DNA of 64,000 nucleotides, taken from positions 48,869,511 through 48,933,510 of the forward strand of contig CM064424.1 of NCBI GenBank assembly GCA_032690845.1. Reading direction: 5' to 3'. Source of the DNA: Eleusine coracana subsp. coracana (taxonomy: Eukaryota > Streptophyta > Magnoliopsida > Poales > Poaceae). Below the pieces are notes generated by a model. That model was not told the DNA's origin. It did not search any database and saw only the letters and a list, made by a program, of their open reading frames with translations. The translations under genes and the position numbers were made by a program. Below, one piece after another: positions 10,171 to 22,173 of the stretch. Position 1 is the stretch's first letter. The number at the start of each line of letters is the position of its first letter.

Positions 10171-11436
10171 TGCCAGTCGATTTTCACCGTAAATCGACAA
10201 AGAGATGAATGGTCAAATCACGCGGGTCACCAGCCTAGGACATGCCAATGAAGAAAGCCAATAGTCACTATTCGTGAAATCAACCGAGGCTATTAAGTGA
10301 ACAAAGAAAATAGAAGAAATTAAACTAATCAGCTAATTGTATCAGTTTATCGACAAAATATAATTCAATAAATAGTTTAAAATCATAGATGCCGATAAAA
10401 GATCGAGTCGACCGGCCAAAGTCGATAAACCTACAGTATTCATGAAGCAACTGGCCGAATCGATGAAAAGTGCCTGAGTCGATAGAGCTGAGTTGATAGA
10501 TCTACAGTAAGCATGCATAAACTCACTCTGTTGATGGCGTCAAATTGATAGATTTAATTAGCTGGTATTGCAAGTATGCCTTAAAATCATAAATCTATCT
10601 TATTTAAACAAGGGGACAAACAACTATCATAATAAATGATATAATCAATTAAGCACCAAAAAGTCGATTGAACTGTGATAACCTATCGGCTAAACGTCCC
10701 GATAGAACTCTCTCAACTCTACCTATAAACGGATCGAATCTAATCCTATCTACCTAGTAAGAGATCAAAACTGATGCAACCATACTGATTCGAACAGATT
10801 GAACTTAATCGAGACAGAATTCAAATACGATAGATAGAGCTAGATTTAATCTATTTATAGATAAAATCAATAAAGTAACTTGAATAATAGATCTAAATAA
10901 CACCTATGGAACCTACTGAGATTACAATAGATCGGCTTCAACCAAGAAATTATTGCAATCAGAGTCAATAGAATAAGCATTAAACAGATCTAATTACCGA
11001 ATAACTAGCAACTCTAACTATAACAACTAGAATATCAAATTAATGAGAAAGTACTAGTTGAGATTGATAGAATTACCGAGGGTGACTAATCCAAGTCTCT
11101 CACCGAGATCAGAGCCGATGCAGCCCGCACGATATGAGGGTTTCATCGAGTAGGAAAGGTTGGTGATGCGCCAAATTGTATTGAACAAAAGTGTTATTTT
11201 TCTTGTACAGATCCTATTACATATTTATAACGTCATGTAAGAGGTTTTGACCCAATTCGGTCAGGACTCCTAAACAAACCGACCATGTTTAAAATAAAAT
11301 CTGAACTAAAATAGAAAGATATAAAATAGACTTATCAGGCCCACTTTACTTCCTTTGAGCGTTGAACTTCATTGACTTCGGCCGATTTCAATTTTGCCTC
11401 TGATCAATGGGACCGGTCAAAATTCTGGTGCCAACA
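10171..11436 (-). repeat. 3' LTR of a truncated Tat-type gypsy element
   Basis: The right boundary is clear. On the minus strand a purine tract (TTGGGGGGCATG, 11437-11448) is followed by TGTTGGCACCAG, a canonical LTR start. The left boundary is proposed at TGCCAGTCG (10171), which would give a TG..CA LTR of 1266 bp. The stretch is AT-rich and non-coding. The partner 5' LTR is missing, so the left end cannot be confirmed. Confidence 0.6.
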
Positions 11437-11720
11437 CATGCCCCCCAAGTCCGATGTACGAAATGCTTTGTGCGCCAGATTTTATTTCCTCGTTTATCGT
11501 GTATATTTACTAGTGAGCCAGCCACCGTCAAACTTCATCTTACAGTATATCTCCCAACCACTCATGCTCTTCTTAGTTGCAGCTCACCATCTTCCAGCAC
11601 CGTCTCAACTGCTGGTCTTCTTTTTGGCCGTCCTCATTCTTATCTTTTCTCCTCGAACCTCTCCACTTCTTATTTAATGTAGAGCGGTGTCTGGGTTCTT
11701 CAAAGGTCACATGCAACTCC

Positions 11721-11728
11721 TATAAATA
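11721..11728 (+). promoter_or_regulatory. TATA box for the antisense ORF of the Tat relic
   Basis: TATAAATA lies 107 bp upstream of the plus-strand ATG at 11835, opposite in orientation to the element's own genes. The same arrangement is seen in the other Tat elements of the window (36245 and about 59635). Confidence 0.5.
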
Positions 11729-11834
11729 GCTTCTTCGACCAGCTCCCCTTCATCTCGATACCTTTGACCATGGGTCTTCTTCTGAGAACTCTGATAGAAA
11801 AATACCACCTATCTCCAAATCTGCTAAGTTCATC

Positions 11835-11999
11835 ATGGCGAATACTCTTCACCTCTTCAATCCCCAGAGTGATCCTTTCAATCCAAAATCCATAGCCGCC
11901 TTTGCACCAGAAATCAACTTACGAGTTGTCTTAGGGCGACCTAATCATGAAGAATGGCATCGGCCAGGCAACCCTCTCTTCCCCTTGTCCGTCGGGTAA
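11835..11999 (+). CDS. Short antisense ORF of the Tat relic (54 aa)
   Basis: The frame ATG (11835) to TAA (11997-11999) encodes MANTLHLFNPQSDPF... ending PLSVG. It lies between the integrase stop and the 3' LTR on the strand opposite to pol, behind a TATA box. It could be the first exon of a longer antisense gene of the Transposase_28-like type found in the neighbouring Tat elements, but no similarity to their N-termini was seen and no downstream exon was recognised. It is small and may be non-functional. Confidence 0.4.
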   Translation: MANTLHLFNPQSDPFNPKSIAAFAPEINLRVVLGRPNHEEWHRPGNPLFPLSVG

Positions 12000-12381
12000 T
12001 GTCTGATGACACTGTTCTTCTAGGGAAGAAGAGGAAGCTGCTGAACCACCTTTTTTTCTTAATCATGCGCTCTTTTTCTTGTACTTGGAATAGTAATAAT
12101 TCCATCTTCATCCCGTAGCTGTAATAGGAGAATAGGTCTCTTCAGAAATCGATTACCTGTGAGTAATCAGTTCACCTGCACCTTGTACTAATGACCACTT
12201 GTAACTTTTCCTATCATTATTGAACGAATATATATTATCTATACTTTTTGCTCAGTGATGATATATTTTTTCTGCTAAGGGCGATATTCGAATATCGGCC
12301 ATCTTCAGTTGATGTATCACCATAAGCTCTTATCACCCAAGCGCGATACTTAAAAATATTGGCTGTTACTTAACGACAAAA

Positions 12382-13530
12382 TCATGAATCAACCCAAACA
12401 CTTGGATGATATCGTTTCAAATATTTACCATTAATAGCTCTCCCAAACTCTTCTCCATCCAACCCTTGTAGGAAATATGCATTGCCAGGTGCACATCGGC
12501 TCGCTTTGAATGGACCTTCCCAAGTTGGTGACCATTTTCCAAAACGACTATCTCTAGAGCCGATGGGCATGATTAACTTCCAGACAAGGTCTCCTTCTGA
12601 AAAACTTTTGGGCACCACCTTTTTATTATAAAACCTAGCCATCCGGGTCTTATTTTCTTGAATCTTTTCCAGGGCCGTCATTCGATGTTGTACGACGTCT
12701 TCTAATTCATCTAACATAACTTGCTTGTAATCATCGGCTGATAACTGGTCTTGCATCTCCACTCTTCTGGACCCCAGATTTGTCTCCCATGGTAAAACCG
12801 CCTCATGCCCATAAACCATCTGATACGGTGGCACATTAATTGACCTGTGACAAGCCATTTTGTATGCCCATAAAGATTCAGCTAATGTTGTATGCCACTT
12901 CTTAGGTTGTTCATCTATCTTTCTCTTAATCAACTTAATCAAACTCTTGTTGGATGCTTCAGCCTGACCATTGGCTTAAGCATAATATGGCGATGAATTC
13001 AAAAGTCTGATTCCCATACTATCAGCAAAGCTTTGAAACTCATCTGAAGTAAACACAGAACCCTGGTCAGTGGTGATTGTCTATGGCACACCAAATCGAT
13101 ATATAATATGTTCCTTCACAATGTTGATCACATCGCTAGTAGTAACATTCTTCATTGGCACTGCTTCGACCCACTTTGTAAAGTAATCTATAGCTGCAAA
13201 AATATATTTATGACCTTTGCTTGATGCTGGATAAATTTGGCCAATCATATCCATACCCCAACCTCTAAAGGGCCAAGGTTTAATAATTGGGTTCATAGCC
13301 CATGCTGGTGCTCTCTGTATAGCCCCAAACTTCTGACAATCTTGACATCCTTTGTAATATTTGAAGCAATCTTCTAGCATGGTCGGCCAATAGTATCCAG
13401 TCCTTTTTAACAACCACCTCATCTTATGAGCCGATTGATGTGTACCACATATACCTTCATGAACTTCACACATAACGACTTTGCCTCTTCTTGATTCAAA
13501 TATCTCAATAGTACACCATCAATTGTTAGA
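12382..13530 (-). pseudogene. Integrase of the Tat relic
   Basis: The minus-strand frames show, in order, the zinc-binding region (HEGICGTHQSAHKMRWLL ... YKGCQDCQKF near 13460-13350), the catalytic core with WGMDMIGQIYP (about 13260) and TTDQGSVF (about 13070), NGQAEASNK with the catalytic Glu retained (about 12965), and a C-terminal part ending GKYLKRYHPSVWVDS. A stop interrupts the core at about 13081 and another near 12977, so the protein is not translatable as a whole. Integrase would insert the cDNA in the nucleus. Confidence 0.85.
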
Positions 13531-13592
13531 TAATAAAGTTTTTCTTCTAATAAAACATACCTCAAAGCCAAGTACAGAATTTTCCAAGGCAC

Positions 13593-14324
13593 TCATTGAT
13601 TTGGATCTTTAAGATACTGAATAATCCCAAATCTCCAGTCTCTTTCATCGACATCAGCTATATCAACAATAACCTCACGATCGTTCAACTGATAACCCAA
13701 TGCCTTTTGTGCCAAATCATTTGCCTCCATATTCTGCTCTCTTGGGACATGCTTGAACCTTACTGTTTTAAAGTGTTGCAATATATTTTGACACTCGGCA
13801 TGAAACAGTCTGAACACATCATCCTTGTATTCAAACTCTCCTGCTAGTTGCCCGAGCACTAATAATGAATCTCCTATGATTTTGGCACAATTGATTCCAG
13901 CTTCTTTCATCATCTGCAACCCCTTAATCACAACTCTATATTCGGTCTGATTATTAGTCGATACCTCAACAGCAAATGCAAACTCAAATCTTGCCCCCCA
14001 AGGCGATATGATCATGAGCCCAATACCACAGCCGCTCTTGCACACAGATCCGTCAAAGGATAGTAACCATGGAACTAGCTCCACCATCGACACTTCAGAC
14101 CCGTAGTGCTCAACGACCAAATCAGCCAGCACCTTACCCTTAACAACATTAGCAGATTCATAAGTAAGATCATATTCGGCTAGAGCAAGCATCCATTTAC
14201 CAATCCTCCCTTTCAAAATAGGAGCCGATAGCATATATTTGATGACATCGGCTTTGCAAACCACCACACACTCGGTCAATAACAAATAATGCCTCAACTT
14301 CATGAGAAATAGAAACATAAACAT
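13593..14324 (-). pseudogene. RNase H region with second (archaeal-type) RNase H, Tat relic
   Basis: The translation holds the tail of the canonical RNase H (KGRIGKWMLALAEYDLTYE) and then a second domain: LLSFDGSVCKSGCGIGLMI, STNNQTEYRVVIKGL (His/Ala changes around the usual NNxAEYxA motif), GDSLLVLGQL and VPREQNMEANDLAQKAL. The Asp-Glu-Asp pattern is still visible. The extra domain is what places the element in the Tat lineage. Start and end are disrupted. Confidence 0.75.
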
Positions 14325-14410
14325 AACTTCTCAATCTTTGTGTACCTAGTTTCAGCATCAATCAATCTTCGACTTAGATAAAACACCACCCTTTCTTTGC
14401 CATCTTGTTC

Positions 14411-15003
14411 TTAGATTAAAGTTGATTCGATTAATTTCTTGTCTGCTGCAAGATAAAGCTTGAAAGGCAATCCTTCTCTCTGTGGTACCAACACTGGTGG
14501 GGAAACCAAATACTGTTTAATATCATCTAAAGCTTTCTGGTGTTCTGCTTCCCACACAAACTTTTGGTTCACTTTTAACTTCAACAACGGGATAAACACA
14601 TCAAGTTTCCCAGATAAGTTTGAAATAAACCTCCTGATGAAATTCACTTTGCCGATTAAAGATTGAAGCTCTGTCTTGTCAACCGACGGCTCAATGTCAT
14701 TAATAGCTTTCATGCTCTTCGGCCCAACTTCAATCCCCCTTTCATGCACAATGAAACCCAAAAACTGACCAGACGATACACCAAAAGCACATTTCTTTGG
14801 ATTCATCTTCAAACCATACTTCCTGGTTCTCTCAAGTACTTCCCGTAAATCGGCTTTGTGATCTTCTACTCTTTTAGATTTAACCACTACATCATCAATA
14901 TAAATTTCCACCAATCTGCCGATCAGATCATGGAATATGTAATTCATGGCCCTCTGATATGTAGCTCCAGCATTCTTCAACCTAAAAGTCATGACCACCG
15001 ACG
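14411..15003 (-). pseudogene. Reverse transcriptase fragment, Tat relic
   Basis: The frame starts in the palm region (MTFRLKNAGATYQRAMNYI) and contains the catalytic YIDDVVVKS near 14895-14870, then GLKMNPKKCAFGVSSG and the thumb/connection region. Everything N-terminal to the TFRLKNAG motif is lost at about 15000. The catalytic Asp-Asp pair is intact, but a stop at 14411-14413 separates it from the RNase H part. Confidence 0.85.
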
Positions 15004-15094
15004 TAGCCCTATACATTTTACTGCCGATCTCAAGCTTTGACAGTTGGCGCGCCAGGAAGGGGACAAGGCTTGCCGGGATTCTCCGTCGACTACG

Positions 15095-16363
15095 ATGGCC
15101 GAAATTCCCATCATCCAGTATTCACCAGACTTTAAGATCTCCTTTGGATCACTTGACTTCACAGTCGGCGACAACGGAGCCCTAGGTCTAGAAAACCACA
15201 GATCCGACTCGGCCGTAGCCGTCTCCATGGCGCGATCACCGAGTTCGTCTGCCATGATCCCCGTGTTGGTCCCACTCAGATCTGAGGAAGAAGATCCTTC
15301 CTTCAGGAATGATTCAAAAATCAGATCGGTCTTTTGATGAGGACTCGGTCGGATCCACTTACCCATATCCCCATACTGTCAACATGGTGGATATAGTAGA
15401 TCCCGCGGATGGAGACCAGGATGGTGACAAAAACGGTGAACATGAAGATAACCACGTTGATGGCCACCCGAGTCAACCAGCTGAAGGAGGTCAACAAGAG
15501 GAGCACCCTCCAGCTGATGACTTATCGGTCGGACAGCGCCGAGGGTCACGCGGTTCACGCAACGCACGCCGACTGGATCTCGGTCCAGAACTCAAAGTGG
15601 ATGGCGTCAAGGTCTACTGCACTCCTCAGAATAACATCACAGGGGCCAAAACTTTGCTCGACACTCTAATGGTCGACGTGAATTATCAGACCCCTACGAT
15701 GCAGAAGTCGGTGGCTATGCTTAAGGCCGCTACAACTCAAGAGGCCGCAAAATCTCAGTCGGTCACAAGCTCTAGTCACGTATCTTCGCGAGGTCGGCAA
15801 AGGTGTGAAGATCTGAGAAATTCTCTCAGCCTCCGTGATGGACGAGATTCCATCAACTCTCACTATGAAGAACGTGCTTGGGACAACCGACGCTATAAGG
15901 AAGAAGGTTGTGATTGGAGAACGGACGGACGACGGGATGATCGGCGGGACGACCAACATGAGGACCATCAAGATCCTCCTCTAAGGCACAACCGCGATGA
16001 CCGACGTTGACGTGTGATCGGGATCGGCGCGATAATGATGATAACGACCATCGGCGTCGTCGCCATGATGACGACGTTGGTTCGTGACACGGCCGTTGTG
16101 CAACTCCGTCCCTAGACTGGCATAGGCGATCGATGACGTCGACCGACGATGAGATCGATGGCATTAAGGCTTACATCCCTAGGCTTCGCATAGCTCGATG
16201 GCCAAAAGGATTCAAGCCGGTCCCCATCAAAAAATACGATGGTCAGACCAATCCCCGAGAGTGGCTGCAGCTTTACAGCACGGTGATTCGGTCGGCCAGA
16301 GGTGACTCCTATGTAATGGCTAATTACCTCCCGGTCTGCCTAGATCCAGCTGTTCAGATATGA
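15095..16363 (+). pseudogene. Gag N-terminal part of the pol-deleted Tat element
   Basis: The start at 15095 (MAEIPIIQYSPDFK) matches the homologous start at 49901. The frame shifts near 15315 and again around 16010, but the homologous protein continues: SRNARRLDLGPELKVDGVKV, LLDTLMVDVNYQTP, an Arg/Asp-rich linker, then DGIKAYIPRLRIARWPKGFKP and PREWLQLYSTVIRSARGDSYV, the beginning of the retrotransposon gag domain. It ends in LDPAVQI and a stop at the deletion junction. Confidence 0.78.
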
Positions 16364-16379
16364 GCAATATCTTCCGACG

Positions 16380-18765
16380 CATGCTCCTGCCAGTACTCCA
16401 AGGAATGGCCAGACTGCTCCACTCGATCAGCATGAACATAGTCCATTGCCTTTCGAGCAGCGTAAGATAGAGCTGTAACTGATAATTTGTTGGCCAGTAT
16501 GATCAAAAGACAAATCAAGCAGATGTGAGAAATAACGAAGGGCTTACTGGCAAGTTTACATTTGAAGGATTTGGAGGTGCTCTTAGCTTCCTCTATCTTG
16601 GCGTTAGCCTCCTTTAGCTCCTTCTACAGCCGAGTGATCTCGGCCTTCTGGTCCTCGACTGACTTGGAGAGGTTTTCCTTCTCAGTATTCAAGGCATTAA
16701 CAAATCTTTGTTGATTAGAAGTCAACTTCTCCAGGTCGGTAACCTTCTGGTCACGAGCTAAAAGACAAATATTTGAATCTTTAGCATTAGAGTGATTGGT
16801 TGGTTATTAAACAACAGGTGGTGAGTGATCTTACCAGCTAAATCTTCTCAGTCTTGGTTTAAGGCCTTGGTCATTTCTCTTTGGTCGGTCTGCAGCTTTC
16901 AATCTCCTTCTGTGCTTTGGCAAGCTGCTGACCGGTGTCTAGCAAAACACCAGCAAAGTGTTAGTCTTATTTAAAGACTTGAAGACCAAAGAGTTTAGGA
17001 CATACCAAAAGTCTCGGCTTCAAGGTATTCCACCCTAGCCTATTTTCTCTCTACGAGAACATACATTTTCTGTATACAAAAAGGGGTTAAGCTTAAAGGC
17101 AAGATTAAGACAAAGCAAAAGCAGAGTATTGAAGTACCTTGCTAGCTTGTCGATGTTGATGCATGATTTCCACGTCCTCCACCTCGGGCCGACTGAGTAA
17201 ATCTGCAAATAATGTCGCCTTACCTTTGTCAAGAGGTGAAGGGACGATGGTAGGAGCAGGTTGGGTTACAGGCGCCAGAATAGGGGCAGGAATTGCCTTG
17301 TCAACGGGCTTATCCACCTCGATCGGCGTGTTTGATGACTTGCCAACCAACTTGGGTAGATCAGTTGGCCGAGGAGGAGGTCCAGACCGAGTGTCTCCGG
17401 AATCTTGGGCACTCTAAGAATCACTCGTCCAACTACTGTCAAAATGAATATGGAAGAGATTAAGATGTGTTACGGATGGCAATAAGAGACAAGGGGCATA
17501 AGGTTAAAGAATTAACCTAGGAGCCTTCTTGAGCTTGATTCGGCATAACGTCTTCTTTGAAGAAGTCGACTGAAAATCAGTCTCCTTCCTCTTCTGGGCA
17601 GGTTTTTCTACCTTGTCGGTCAGATCGCCCTTCCTAGCATCACCCTGAGTTTGGCTCGGGGGCTCCGACTGGCTTGAAGGTCGGTCCGAGGGAGTGGGGG
17701 TGAGATGACCAGCGTCGGCAGACGGCAACTCTTCATCATCATCCTGATCTCCTATATATTGCCGATGGCGCCCAACGGTCTGCTTTACTCGCTGACTGGG
17801 GGGAGACTGGGTGGAGATCGGGTCAGGACGAGCGCTTGCAGAAGAGCTTGAGCCTCCAGTGTCGGTTTGCTGCGTCTTCTGAACATAGTCCGATCCCTCG
17901 AAATTGGTCGGAGGGAGCGGAGGAGGAGAAATATAAGTATCCAAAACCTGCACAAGAATCAAAGTATCAAGCAGGGCATCAAGACAAGGACATAAAGGAT
18001 TGCTCAAAGCAGACTGAGGCTTACTCGGGCCTGTATATTGCCCTTGTTATACGCCTTCTTGATCAGCGAGTCATCCTGAAGGATATCTCCTTCAAACATT
18101 TTTGATAGGCGTTTCTTACGGAGCTCACCATTCAACGGGTCAGGCACCTCCCTGGTTTCGTCATTATTGATGTAATTCCATGTCGGGTGACTCTATAGCT
18201 TCAGGGACTGCACTCTGCGTACTATGAAGCTCTTGGCGATCGTAATTCCGTCAACCTTCAGCCTTCAAGTCGGCTATCTTTTTCGGAAGAGTGACCACCT
18301 GAGGATCGGTCGGATCGGGCTTCTCTGTCCATTGCGCTAGAGGAATCGCCTTGGTACCGGTGAAATCGGCAAGAACAGGGGGAGGGTTGTCACAGTAAAA
18401 CCACTCATCCTTCCAGTTCTTGTTCCCGGTCTTCAATGGCACGTTGATATAGGCCTCCTTCTTGCGCAACTGGAAGCCAACGCCGCCTATAGCTACTTGA
18501 TTATCCTTGGTCGGTAGCAGACGGAGGACAAATAGATGGCGGAATAAATTGAAATGGGGGAGGATTCCTAGAAATGCTTCGCACATGTGCACGAAGATGG
18601 TGATGTGAAGGATGGAATTGGGATTGAGGTTGACAAGCTCAATCCCATAAAAGAAAAGGAGCCCGCGCAATAAGCTGTAGCAGGGGACTCCAAAGCCATG
18701 CTCGAAGAACGAGCGGAATACAACTATCTGGTTATGAATAGGGATGGGGCAAGATTCACGGGGTA
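16380..18765 (-). pseudogene. Antisense gene fragment (Transposase_28-like, coiled coil) of the pol-deleted Tat element
   Basis: This is colinear with the antisense gene of the 49437-60775 copy. The Transposase_28-like block (CEAFLGILPHFNLFRHLFVLR, AYINVPLKTGNKNWKDEWFY) lies near 18600-18400. Downstream are a Ser/Pro-rich linker and coiled-coil segments. The same GT-AG introns are present: one with donor GTAAGCCTCAG (near 18030) and acceptor TTGTGCAG (near 17948), another between about 17517 and 17437, and one in the coiled-coil part (16750-16835). The frame through the HGFGVPCY region is intact here but slipped in the larger copy. Exon 1 and the promoter are deleted. Confidence 0.72.
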
Positions 18766-19492
18766 CCTTGGGCCGGGGTGGGCCGTATAGTGATGATGAT
18801 TTTTTGCTTAAGCAGAGATTAATTAAGGGCCTTAAAAATGATTAGGGTCTAAAGACCTTGAGAAATAAAGCTCAGGGGCTTCTTTGATGAGAAGCATTTG
18901 AAAATTATTTAGCCATATCTATATGATTTGATGATCATGTAGCAAAGGACTTGATGGTCATATGGATATAAGTTCAAAGGTTATGGTATTGATTAAAATC
19001 AATAACCAAATTGTCAAAATTGGACTTATGGATAATTAGAGTGACTAATTATCAGGGAAAGGCTGTATTATGATTGATGTCATTTAGCTTAGTACCATTA
19101 TATGATTGATGTCATATTGGTCCACATGAATTGAATATGATTGAAATCATAAAATTTAGACCAACCAGTCACTCGGACATGGTGAATGTCACTCGGCCTA
19201 TTAAATAATCGGTCGGCAAGGCTGAAGCTTTGCAAGTTAACCTACTGGTTTGATGACCAGAGGTCTGTTAGACTCAAGATTGATAGTTTGAGTAAAATAT
19301 ATAATTAGACTCTTGCATTATTTGTTAAGTCTCCAAATTATACAAGAGTCGGGGGCTACACCTGATCAGGTGCACCTAACCGGTGCACCAGATCTATCAG
19401 AAACTTCGATAAAGAGGTCTTCCTAATTTATGATCTACATTAAAGATCGTTTTGAGAGTTGAAGCTCAAAATCAGAAAGCACTCAGGGCCTG

Positions 19493-19893
19493 TTTTGGGA
19501 TACTTGCCTTACGGGTATCCTCATACAAGACTAAGTCGGTAGCCGACCGGGTACTTCATCAACAAGGAAGTCGACCGACTCAACAGGGAGCACAAGGCAT
19601 GTAGAGATAGACTTTCTATGTAAATCCTAAGGGGTTACAACTAGGACTCTTCATGTACCCCCTACCGACCGGATATATAAGGCGACAGGGTACCCCCTCA
19701 TCGGGGGACACGACACAACAAGTAGACAAAGGTTTTTCTACAACATCAATACAACACACAGAACACAGGACGTAGGGTTTTTACTCTCATCAAGAGGGCC
19801 CGAACCTGTATAACTCGGCGTCTTGTGTTACCATCATAGTTCTTAGTCTCGACGTAGCCCTATATATTTTACTACTAATCTCAAGCTTCGACA
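19493..19893 (+). repeat. 3' LTR of the pol-deleted Tat element
   Basis: The sequence TTTGGGATACTTGCC to CTTCGACA (19493-19893) is homologous to the 412-bp LTRs at 49437 and 60362. It contains the conserved TATA region GGATATATAAGG near 19670-19681. The initial TGT of the family is TTT here. The following 5 bp are CGATG, with no partner at the truncated left end. Confidence 0.8.
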
Positions 19894-20335
19894 CGATGGT
19901 TGTTCTTTGGTTCCGGCTCATGGTTAAGGTTGGTCTATGTGTGCTTGACGATTGTACTCTCTGTCTTTCTTGTGTGTGTGCCGCTGTGTTTGGCTCGTAG
20001 AAATCAACTGTTGTAACCTTTCCTTTGAGCCCCTACCATTAATATAATGGATTCAGGTAGGGAGTTCTCCTCCCCCGTTGACTATTAAAAAAATGTTATA
20101 GCTGCAGTCAAGCTTTTTACTATTGAGGGTTGTGATCATAAAACCAGTAACACTTTACAATCACAAGAAAAAGGTTTTATGCCCTATTATGTCATAAAGA
20201 AACTCACCATGTCTGTTTAACCCTCCAAAGAAAATCATGGAGAAAATAGTTGAGGTTTTTATCGTCACACAAAATATTGCTATCATGCTGATCTAATAGC
20301 AAAGAGTCAAGGTTTTTATGGTCACACATAATAAT
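19894..20335 (+). other. Flanking stretch with a LINE-like 3' tail
   Basis: 19894-20095 contains a T-rich segment, CCATTAATATAATGG, a paired AGGTAGGGAG/CTCCTCCCCC and then TATTAAAAAAA near 20080-20095, resembling the 3' UTR plus short poly(A) of plant LINEs. No LINE coding is attached. The rest (20096-20330) shows no recognisable feature. The copia element inserted at ATAAT (20331-20335). Confidence 0.35.
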
Positions 20336-22083
20336 TGAGAAACCATGTGGATATGTGCCATGGTTTGCTATATTTGTGATGAGTAATTGACTTGAGCAGA
20401 TTTGGTGTTTGAGTTGAAATGCGGGAATCCAGGGATTGTATCGGTTTGCATATCATGGTTATGACTAACCAGAGTTAGTGGAGATATTGGTGATATTGCA
20501 AGAGATGGGAAATGTGTTTGCTTGTCTCATGATGTGTAGGTCACTGGAGTCGACTTGGCGGTCAACGGCGAGAGGATCGGGCACAAGTAGGGGACTTGGG
20601 GCCAGACGATCGGGATGCCGGGTGAAGTCAAGGGTGATCCACACCGTACACGTGGAGAGGCAAGAAGCACGGACGGGTTCGCGGTGGAGCCTCAAAACCG
20701 TGGTGGTGATGAAGACAGTGTGTTGACCAAGTCAAGGCGAATGGGATGCCGGTGCAAGTGACAAGGGGGCCAGATGGACAGGGACTGGGAGAGACTTGCC
20801 GGTGGTCAGGATCGCCGGACAAGGTGACACGCGTCGACATCGAGAAGTCGCGCTTTGAGAAGCGTGCAAGGCGGTTTCCCGGTTTGGGCCTCAAAACCAG
20901 TGGCGGTGGTTGGTGGTGCACGTGGCACCATCACGGAGCTTGCTTCGAGATGAAGCAAAGATGTGAAGCATCCGATGGCATTCGGGCGATGAGGGAAAAG
21001 ATGGACGGTTATGCCCTCGGTGGTAGGTGGGTTTGTTATGTAGGTCAAGGGTAGAGTGGTCATGTGGACAATAGACCCTAGGCCTATATAAGGAGAGGTG
21101 TGGCTAGTGGGAGAGGTGCCTCTCTTCCCATTAGCCTTGTGTTAGGACTCTATTCAAAGTGCTAGGAGAGGACTTCATATTTTACAGGAGAGTAGTGGGT
21201 GTGTGAGAGACATCTCTTGCTCTTCCAGATAGTGGGAGGAAGAGGGTGACTTCCTAGCCTTATACCTATGGATCTTGTAAGCACCTTTCTATGATATGAG
21301 AAGTATTTTCGTGCTCAAGATTTCCCTCTTCACTTGAATCCCGAAATTCCCTTTTTCCTATTTTCGGAGCTATTTTCTTAGTGATTTTTGATCTCACTTT
21401 TGGATGAATTTTTGTCCCGGATTTCTGGAGAAACTTGTTGCTAGGTTGAGACTGAACAATCCTCTATGGATCCTTGAATGATTCAATAGCTCTAGCACCT
21501 TCTATTTGAAGGATTTCTCAAGTTTCCCCTTTTTTGGTGTTCTTGGCACAAGATCTGAAATTCATGATGATTCCTTGAGGCAATTGAGATGATTTTATAG
21601 GATTAGGGTCGTGATGTGATGAGGATTCACTGGTCCAAAAATCGCATCATTTAGAGTTCGTTTAGTTAGGTTTTGGAGAAGATTTGCCAAAATCCCGAAA
21701 GTTTCTGCTGTTCTGTCGGGGTCGATCGGCACTACCGACGACCAGGACCGGCACTGCCGGTGGGTCTCAGAACCCCGCACCAGCACTACCGATGGGCCAG
21801 ATCAGCACTGTCGATGGTCCTGATCGGCACTACCGGTGGTGGTTCAGTAAGGTGCAGTTTGTGAGGTTTTTGACTATCTCAAGTCTCTGTTGTTTCCGTT
21901 GTGTTTCTTGCTATGGTTGATCACTCCTAGGGCTAGTACACCACTAGTTGGTGTGTGTAGTCTTGATGATCGGCTCGGAGGTTTGCTTGGGTTGTTTTTG
22001 GGATATAGGCCATGTTCTCTAGGAGAATTTTGATTGGCTCCCATTCAACCCCCCCCCCCTCTGGTCGCCTTCTCGGTCCTTTA
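20336..22083 (+). repeat. 5' LTR of the copia element
   Basis: It starts TGAGAAACCATGTGG and ends GGTCCTTTA (the terminal CA is decayed to TA). The TATA box CTATATAAGG is at 21084-21093. It is highly similar to the 3' LTR with scattered substitutions and a longer C-run near 22050. Confidence 0.9.
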
Positions 22084-22085
22084 AT

Positions 22086-22098
22086 TGGTATCAAAGCC
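22086..22098 (+). other. Primer-binding site of the copia element
   Basis: TGGTATCAAAGCC lies two bases inside the 5' LTR. It differs from the initiator-Met PBS consensus by one G-to-A change. Confidence 0.8.
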
Positions 22099-22173
22099 GG
22101 TTTGATCACTAGTTGATCTTCACCGGCTTTGTGATCCGAAGGCGACATAAAGAAGCGTGTTGTCAAGCTGTGG

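Larger units (their letters stand above)
10171..15000 (-). mobile_element. 5'-truncated Tat-type Ty3/gypsy element
   Basis: In minus-strand order: partial reverse transcriptase (15003-14411), RNase H and a second RNase H (14324-13593), integrase (13530-12382), a non-coding region carrying a short antisense ORF on the plus strand, then the 3' LTR. Two RNase H domains and an antisense ORF between pol and the 3' LTR are features of the Tat lineage. The 5' half (5' LTR, PBS, gag, protease, N-terminal RT) is missing; the break near 15000 joins directly to the LTR remnant of the next element. Confidence 0.8.
15001..19893 (+). mobile_element. Tat-type Ty3/gypsy element, 5' LTR truncated and pol deleted
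   Basis: A roughly 40-bp LTR remnant (CGACGTAGCCCTATA to TTTGACA, 15001-15039) is followed by the same PBS-like GTTGGCGCGCCAGGAAGGG as in the large element at 49849. Partial gag, a fragment of the antisense gene and a full-size 3' LTR (19493-19893) follow. Relative to the 49437-60775 copy, all sequence from gag into the 3' part of the antisense gene is missing at about 16360 (roughly 5.7 kb), and exon 1 plus the promoter of the antisense gene are missing near 18765. The 5' end is joined directly to the RT of the previous relic. Confidence 0.85.
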
